From the NCBI RefSeq assembly GCF_002902965.1, contig NZ_CP026108.1:310001-374000 (forward strand): a stretch of 64,000 nt of DNA, written 5' to 3'. The stretch's first letter is position 1; each line of letters starts with the position of its first letter. The notes beneath the pieces were generated by a model that was not told where the DNA came from, searched no databases, and saw only the letters and a program-made list of their open reading frames with translations. The stretch is from Paraburkholderia hospita (GTDB lineage Bacteria > Pseudomonadota > Gammaproteobacteria > Burkholderiales > Burkholderiaceae). Positions 58,968 through 64,000 of this stretch are shown here, in pieces. The translations under genes and the position numbers were made by a program.

Positions 58968-59559
58968 CGGCCGGTCAGACCCGAAGTCGTTGATGTCTCG
59001 CCCGCCGACCGGCTGATGCGGGTTGAAGTCCATTGCCCTTGCGGGGCGGTCACAGCTGCATTCGCCCAGAACCGCAAGTCAGTGACGGCTATGCAACGCA
59101 TAACGACCGCTTACCGGATCAGCGGCCAACGTCAGGGACGGCCGAACCTGAGTCGTTTTGCGCGCAACTGTCGCTGCCTGCTTGTCGGCCGGAGCCGACG
59201 TTCACGTGTCGCCGTATGCGAGGCAGCTTCAGGCCGCTTTTCTGCCATTCTGATCTGCGCAACCGCGAATGTGGCGTTCACAGGGTTTGCGCAAGTCGCC
59301 ATAGCATACGGAACGGATCAAGAGTACGTCAGAACGGACGGCTCCCGGTCAACTTCCTGCCTTCACAGTCACGGTCATCCGCTATGGTTGATATGAAGCC
59401 TTTCATCTTGATCGCGATCGTCAACTCCCCAGGCGTCTTTCTGCGGATGTTCGTCACGCGCCTCGAAGCGCGGGTGGGATACGCGGTCGTAGATGCTATT
59501 GCTGGCTATGCCGGAGTTTAAGCGCAGCAGTAACGAGGCCGAACTGCGGCCAAAATCCT
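58968..59559. other. Long segment without a supported gene
   Basis: About 590 bases. A 45-residue plus-strand frame ending at 59521 (MVDMKPFILIAIVNSPGVFL) is protein-like but very short, with no match. The remaining frames look like noise. The segment lies between two convergent genes and may contain decayed remnants. Confidence 0.35.
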
Positions 59560-59964
59560 TTACACCGTCACGGACTTTTTGCGCGGCCGTGGCAGTTTGG
59601 GGGTGACGTCTCTCGCCTCGACGTCAATCGCCGGTGCACGTCCGGCTCGACCCGCGTTGCGCCCCGTCTGCGTTTTCGCACGCCGTGTGCTCTTTGAGCT
59701 TACCTCGAGCGGCTTACCCGCAACTGCGGTCTTTGCTGTGAGCGCTGATTCGTCAGAGGTCTCCTGCGTGACGTGGTCGACGACACCTTGCTCGAGCAAG
59801 TCGTACGGTCGTTTTCGCAATTCGTGTGCGCGCTCGTCCGCCTTGTCCTTGTTGTCAAAATGTCGCTTGACTGCATAACCTCCCATGCCAACGGCAGCTA
59901 CACCGACAGTTGCACCGGCGATCGCAACAGCCACTTTAACCATACTTTGTAGAGACTTACTCAT
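59560..59964 (-). CDS. Small membrane-anchored hypothetical protein
   Basis: About 134 residues from MSKSLQSMVKVAVAIAGATV. One transmembrane segment (VAVAIAGATVGVAAVGMGGY) is followed by a basic, charged cytoplasmic or periplasmic region (DNKDKADERAHELRKRPYDL) and a Lys/Arg/Pro-rich end (PKLPRPRKKSVTV). The start is chosen so the membrane segment is N-terminal; the longer frame adds about 51 residues of no clear type. No family recognised. Confidence 0.6.
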   Translation of the reverse strand: MSKSLQSMVKVAVAIAGATVGVAAVGMGGYAVKRHFDNKDKADERAHELRKRPYDLLEQGVVDHVTQETSDESALTAKTAVAGKPLEVSSKSTRRAKTQTGRNAGRAGRAPAIDVEARDVTPKLPRPRKKSVTV

Positions 59965-60133
59965 CGCATTCCCGTTAGGCGAGTTTCTTGCGCTTTTTTC
60001 CAGTCGGCCTTCGATCCATCCGCGCAGCACTATTGCGCAGGCGCATTGATGACTGTCGCTCTGCGCGGCGTCGGGCGGGATGCACGTTGTCTCACAATCA
60101 GGCATGAGATAATGCACAACGGATGGTTAAGGT

Positions 60134-61605
60134 CATCCCATTACACATAAGTCTGTAGGCGCCGAGAAAGTCGTTTACGGTCAATGACATAGCGGGGTGG
60201 GTTGTAAACTGCTTCGGAGTGTCGTTTACTGTCGCATTTTGGGCGGCGCATGAAGCAAGAGGCAGCGAGCTGGGCAGCGGCAGAATTCAAGGACATCGAC
60301 CTGGGTGATCAGCGTCTGAACGCGCGCGCCGTGCTGCTGGCGGAGCGGCTCGCGCAGAAGCCGACGGCAAGCATACCTAACGCATGCGGCGGCTGGGCGG
60401 AGACGGCCGGGGCGTACCGGTTTCTGGCCCAGGATGAACTGGACTGGCGCGATATTCTGGCGCCCCACTGGCAAAGCTCGGTCGAGCGGATGCGAGCTTG
60501 CGAAGTGGTGCTATGCATCCAGGACACAACGGAGCTGGACTTTAACGGCCAGACGATTACGGGTCTGGGGCCGCTGTCGTATGAGGCCCAGCGCGGGATG
60601 TATCTGCACCCGACTTACGCGGTCACGCCATCGCGCGAGCCGCTGGGCGTGCTTGACGCCTTCATGTGGGCACGCGAACCCAAAGGCGCGGATGGTGTGC
60701 GTGCGGGCCTCAAGGAAAGCATTCGCTGGGTCGAAGGATATGAGCGGGTTGCCGAACAGGCTGCGGCACTGCCTGCCACGCGGCTCGTCTATGTGGCTGA
60801 CCGGGAGTCGGACATCATGGCGTTGATGCTCAAGGCACGCGAGTTGGACAACCCGGCCGACTGGCTGCTGCGCTCGCAACACAATCGCACCCTGCCCGAA
60901 GGCGGCAAACTGTGGAACAAGGTTACGGCGGCCAAGCCCTTGGGCACAATTCACTTTACGCTGGCGGCCCGTCAGGCTCAGCCGGCGCGTACGGTCCGCC
61001 AGCAGGTGTGGGCGCAGCGTGTCGCGCTGCCTGATGCTGCAGGCGACGTGGTGAACGTCACGTGTATCGTCGCCCGGGAACTCGACCCGCCGGCAGGCGT
61101 CAAGCCGCTCGAATGGCGGCTGCTGAGTAACCGCGATGCGAACGACCTTGATGCGGCGGCGCAGCTGATTGACTGGTACCGGGCGCGCTGGGAGGTGGAA
61201 CTATTCTTTCACGTACTCAAGAACGGCTGTCGGGTCGAGGCGTTGCAGCTCACATCGAAGGCGCGGCTTGAGCGCGCCCTGGCGCTGTACATGGTGGTCG
61301 CGTGGCGTATCGCCCGGCTGATGCGACTGGGTCGAACCTGCCCGGACCTTGACGCGCAACTGCTGTTCGAGCGCGATGAATGGCGCGCGGCATACATTCT
61401 GAACAAAAAGAAACCACCCAAGACGTCACCGCGACTGAATGAGGCCGTGCGTCTGGTCGCCATGCTGGGTGGCTTCCTGGCGCGCAAAGGCGATGGCGAA
61501 CCCGGAGTCAAGACCATCTGGCAAGGTCTGCAGCGCGTGATGGATTTCGCCGCCGGACTCAGGTACGCACGAGAACTTGACGAATGAGTTGTGTGTAATG
61601 AAATG
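60134..61605 (+). mobile_element. IS4-family (Tn5/IS50-like) insertion sequence with 9-bp target duplication
   Basis: The ends are CATCCCATTACACATAAG (60134-60151) and the complement of CATTTCATTACACACAAC (61588-61605), 14 of 18 positions matching. GGTTAAGGT directly flanks both ends (60125-60133 and 61606-61614), a 9-bp duplication as made by Tn5-type transposases. The single gene inside is intact, so this is a complete and probably recent insertion of about 1472 bp. Confidence 0.9.
60250..61587 (+). CDS. IS4-family Tn5-like transposase
   Basis: The 445-residue enzyme starts MKQEAASWAAAEFKDIDLGD and has the Tn5-type N-terminal DNA-binding part (DQRLNARAVLLAERLAQKPT, ACGGWAETAGAYRFL). The DDE core is complete: Asp in CIQDTTELDFNG, Asp in LVYVADRESDIMALM and Glu in YRARWEVELFFHVLKNG, the family's Y-(2)-R-(3)-E-(6)-K signature. 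The C-terminal dimerisation helix region includes RLVAMLGGFLARKGDGEP. No frameshifts are present. Confidence 0.95.
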   Translation: MKQEAASWAAAEFKDIDLGDQRLNARAVLLAERLAQKPTASIPNACGGWAETAGAYRFLAQDELDWRDILAPHWQSSVERMRACEVVLCIQDTTELDFNGQTITGLGPLSYEAQRGMYLHPTYAVTPSREPLGVLDAFMWAREPKGADGVRAGLKESIRWVEGYERVAEQAAALPATRLVYVADRESDIMALMLKARELDNPADWLLRSQHNRTLPEGGKLWNKVTAAKPLGTIHFTLAARQAQPARTVRQQVWAQRVALPDAAGDVVNVTCIVARELDPPAGVKPLEWRLLSNRDANDLDAAAQLIDWYRARWEVELFFHVLKNGCRVEALQLTSKARLERALALYMVVAWRIARLMRLGRTCPDLDAQLLFERDEWRAAYILNKKKPPKTSPRLNEAVRLVAMLGGFLARKGDGEPGVKTIWQGLQRVMDFAAGLRYARELDE

Positions 61606-61614
61606 GGTTAAGGT

Positions 61615-62000
61615 GCCATCTCAATAACGGCATCCAAACCGCATTCTTTAGACGCCGGTTGGCTCTATTTCTGAAGGTGCATATGCTTCGCAGACTGAAC
61701 CGCTTCGGGAATCCGGGGCGGTTCAGTCGTTCGAGCTACGTGGACCCCGTCAAAGTGTTCACGGCAGTCGGTGGGTGCGACGGCATTGGTCTCACTCAAA
61801 CAACGCTGACTTTTGCGAACATGAGCATCTTGTCACCAAGGCATTCGCGGCGGCTCGTGGGCGGGGCCCGTCAAAGTGGACAGGCTGACACCTGTGCGCT
61901 TCAGAATCCCGCAAACGCTGCCTTATCGCTTGCCGTCGTGTCAGTCAGCCCTTTCCCGACCTACCTGAGGCACAAGCAAGACGGGAAAATGCAGTGGATC
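61615..62000. other. No gene; contains a 10-bp inverted repeat and possible IS-end remnants
   Basis: A perfect 10-base inverted repeat, ACTGAACCGC at 61694-61703 and GCGGTTCAGT at 61718-61727, forms a hairpin. Further on, two phrases CCCGTCAAAGTG (about 61747 and 61868) recur as a direct repeat, which resembles repeated motifs at IS21-type ends. No transposase frame remains. I could not identify a gene here. Confidence 0.4.
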
Positions 62001-62507
62001 TCACGCGACCCGCGACCTGCGCCGCGACATGGATGTGCACAGGGAGCGCACCGAGCTAGCATTCGCGGCCAGCGCCTTAGCCGCAAAGATGAGGCCCTCA
62101 ACAAAGACGCCGCCATGGTACGGAAGACTGTACTCAACAGTAACGCCTAGTGGGTTAATGAGACACAACGTACCAAAGTGCGCTATCTGGTTACGGGTCT
62201 TGGCTTTCTCAGCCCAGTCCTTTTCGGTAAGTCCCAGTCCCTTGATCTCTTCGCTTCGGAAAACGACCACCCTCATTTTCACCATACGATTCTTGTGCGA
62301 GATCCATACAATTACGACTTCATCGGTTTCTTGTACGACCGCATCGGTCTCGTCGGCCTTAAAGTGGATATCAACGTGCGCGTCAGCCGGCAGATTCCAC
62401 TCGGGTACCGCAGGTAATTCTTCGACAAGCTCTGACGGCAAATTTGCTGCTTGGAATTGCTTCAGCAGCGCCCCGATTGCCATATCCGCTTCCAAAATTA
62501 CCGACAT
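62001..62507 (-). CDS. Hypothetical protein, about 168 residues
   Basis: Starts MSVILEADMAIGALLKQFQA with GGAGGT about 9 bases before the ATG. The sequence has regular strands and helices (AHVDIHFKADETDAVVQETD; VVIVWISHKNRMVKMRVVVF; RNQIAHFGTLCLINPLGVTV). It has lower GC than its surroundings. I recognise no family; the acidic N-terminal half and isolated setting would suit an immunity-type or other accessory protein, but this is a guess. The C-terminal 20 residues are basic and may be non-native. Confidence 0.6.
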   Translation of the reverse strand: MSVILEADMAIGALLKQFQAANLPSELVEELPAVPEWNLPADAHVDIHFKADETDAVVQETDEVVIVWISHKNRMVKMRVVVFRSEEIKGLGLTEKDWAEKAKTRNQIAHFGTLCLINPLGVTVEYSLPYHGGVFVEGLIFAAKALAANASSVRSLCTSMSRRRSRVA

Positions 62508-63051
62508 CTACCGCACCTCCATGTTCGTTTCGGGGCCGTCAGGTCCAAATACCCGCTTTGCTCAGGACAGCCTCGGAGGATCGGCGGCCGAACCGATACA
62601 CCACATTCGCATTGAACTGTTGCACAGGCTGATGGCAGCGATAGCTTCCTCGGCAGTGACTTTCCTTGTTTCCTATCTACGGTTATCGGCGTTTGCCGCG
62701 CCGACTTGAGATGCCAATTCGAGGCTCGATGACGGCTCGAGGTCGCCCGTTACCAGTGCAGAACTGTACGCCCCGAGCGGGAGATGGCCCTGCGCTTCGT
62801 GCGTATTGCTCGCGAGCCGTTCCAGGGTATCGCCGAGATGGAGAGGCTCATGTAATTCTGAGACTGACTCGACCTGAGGAAGCCACGAGTGGCGCGTGGA
62901 AGCTGGGAGCGCGTCGCATTCGACCTGTACGCGAACAAAGACTATCCGAATTTGCATAATCCTTTCCGCGTGGGTAGTTCATCGCCTACGACGCCGGTTT
63001 CGTGGGCGTGATGAGGGGGTGCTTTGGACCTGGTCGCGCACGGTCGGTGGG
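62508..63051. other. Remnant-bearing segment upstream of the 168-residue gene
   Basis: On the minus strand, just before the ATG at 62507, two frames read NANVVYRFGRRSSEAVLSKA and FGPDGPETNMEVR, ending at a TAG that abuts the ATG. Together they could be the frameshifted start of an ADP-ribosyltransferase-like domain (VYR...RS...F...G...N). A 94-residue minus-strand frame at 62673-62957 lacks a family match. No intact gene can be supported. Confidence 0.3.
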
Positions 63052-63216
63052 ATTGGCGCCGAATACGAGGTCGCCCTGGTTGCGGTCCATCAGGCGCGCA
63101 CCGGGATCCAAATTCGCTTCGACGGGGTAGGGCTTGATTAGGCGCTGGCAGAACCCGTGGATCGTCGAACAGGTGATTTCGTCGATGGCCGCGGACGACG
63201 CAGCAAGATTCGCGAG
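63052..63216 (-). pseudogene. Fragment of an AddA/UvrD-like helicase
   Basis: The minus strand reads IDEITCSTIHGFCQRLIKPY, PVEANLDPGARLMDRNQGDL and VF. This matches the TxHGFC-x-x-L-x-x-x-P-x-E segment of AddA/RecB-type UvrD helicases (motif Ic region). Both ends are cut: the upstream end abuts an IS110 transposase remnant near 63230 and downstream the frame loses similarity. It is a 55-residue relic of a large DNA-repair gene. Confidence 0.7.
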
Positions 63217-63237
63217 CTGGGCTGCCGAAACGACAGG

Positions 63238-64000
63238 CTCGATGCCGAGGCAATCTGCGAGGCCGCGGGCCGCCCGCACATGCGCTTTGTGCCCGTCAAA
63301 ACGGCAGACCAGCAAAACGTGCTGGTGGTGCACCGGATGCGCAGCGGTTTCGTCGAGGAGCGCACCGCGCTGATCAACCGGGTGCGCGGCGAACTGGTGG
63401 AGTTCGGCGTGTTCCTGCCGCAAGGCATCGACGCATTTCGTGCCCATTTTGTCACGGCACTGGAGAACGGGAGCAACGAACTGAACGGTGTCGCACGCAC
63501 TGCGCTGCTGCAAGGCTGGAACCACATTCAGGCCCTTGACCGGCAAATCACCTGGTGCGACGCTCAGATCGCCGCGCAGGTGAAGCACGACAACAATGCG
63601 CAGCGCGCGATGGCGGTTATCGGCATCGGACCGCTCACCGCATCGGCCGCCGTGGCGACCGTCGGCGACGCTCGCCTGTTCAAGAACGGACGGCAATTTG
63701 CCGCCTGGCTCGGCACGGTGCCCAAACAGGCGAGCAGCGGCGGCAAGACGCGGCTGGGCCGTATCACGAAGCAGGGCAACACGTATCTGCGCACGCTGCC
63801 GTTTCAGGGCGCGCGCTCCCCGGTCGCGAGCGCCCATCGACGAAAGCTGTCGCGCTGGATCGTTCAACTTCAGGCACGGGTGGGCTGGTATCGAACGCTG
63901 GTGGCGGTCGCCAACAAGCACGCGAGAATCCTGTGGGCAATTCTGGCCAGGGGCGAGCGTTTCAATCCTTCGTATGCTCCGACCCGCCCAGGTGCCGCCG
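63238..64000 (+). pseudogene. 5'-truncated IS110-family transposase reaching the window edge
   Basis: The plus strand reads LDAEAICEAAGRPHMRFVPV, KTADQQNVLVVHRMRSGFVE, VIGIGPLTASAAVATVGDAR, LGTVPKQASSGGKTRLGRIT (catalytic Ser) and LVAVANKHARILWAILARG, typical of IS110 transposases. The first about 110 residues, with two or three of the four DEDD acids, are missing; the join to helicase-derived DNA is near 63230. The end of the gene is beyond or just at base 64000. It is not functional unless repaired. Confidence 0.88.

Noticed and set aside
62673..62957. A 94-codon minus-strand frame as a gene
   Set aside because: No ribosome binding site, no family features, and it sits among broken fragments.

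Overview
The window is GC-rich and reads like a Burkholderiaceae replicon (Paraburkholderia, Caballeronia or Burkholderia). That placement rests on codon bias and gene families: large soluble hybrid kinases, small H-NS-like and DUF1488 proteins, a KfrA-type protein and IS6/IS1182/IS110/IS4 elements. It is an inference; there is no rRNA or other marker here. The window alternates between tidy operons and heavily rearranged accessory DNA. I saw no CRISPR array, replication origin or complete prophage.

Region by region. 1-3.2 kb: an IS6-family element that cuts off a TetR regulator, a decayed gene copy and an AraC regulator. 3.5-15.5 kb: a truncated winged-helix/ATPase regulator facing a four-gene signalling operon (OmpR-type regulator, a 1663-residue kinase/ATPase/GAF/histidine kinase, and two hybrid kinases). 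16.5-21.8 kb: a tightly overlapping metabolic operon (panE-like, VOC, MaoC, CoA-transferase, aroE, aroQ) with a divergent LysR gene and a perfect palindrome between them. 22.1-24.1 kb: an IS1182 element and an initiator tRNA-Met with promoter and terminator. 24.2-30.5 kb: two more soluble sensor kinases, a DUF2934 protein, a cold-shock protein, two small hypothetical genes, and two small genes each broken by one nonsense codon.

31-43 kb is accessory and in places clearly richer in AT. It holds a beta-propeller protein ending in three W-x-W-C-x-K-C repeats, a TssC-like (T6SS sheath) protein without any TssB partner overlapping an alpha/beta-hydrolase gene, an HNH nuclease gene overlapping an ApeA-like HEPN gene, a second HEPN-like protein ending in zinc ribbons, an excisionase-like HTH protein, a SET-domain protein, HU, DUF1488 and a ParDE toxin-antitoxin pair. 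The TssC-like/hydrolase pair and the HNH/HEPN cluster are the best candidates for undescribed systems, probably conflict or defence functions.

43-64 kb is a mobile-element zone. A tyrosine recombinase diverges from kfrA and two companion genes; the last companion is split by a roughly 6-kb element carrying three tyrosine recombinases plus a small coiled-coil protein, all joined by ATGA overlaps (Tn554-like logic). Next come an IS110-type transposase gene interrupted by a second IS110-family (IS1111-type) element, small genes (a secreted peptide, a YecA/UPF0149 SEC-C protein, a UPF0158 protein, a membrane protein), an IS4/Tn5-type element with a 9-bp target duplication, and finally a fragment of an AddA/UvrD-like helicase fused to a 5'-truncated IS110 transposase that reaches the window edge.
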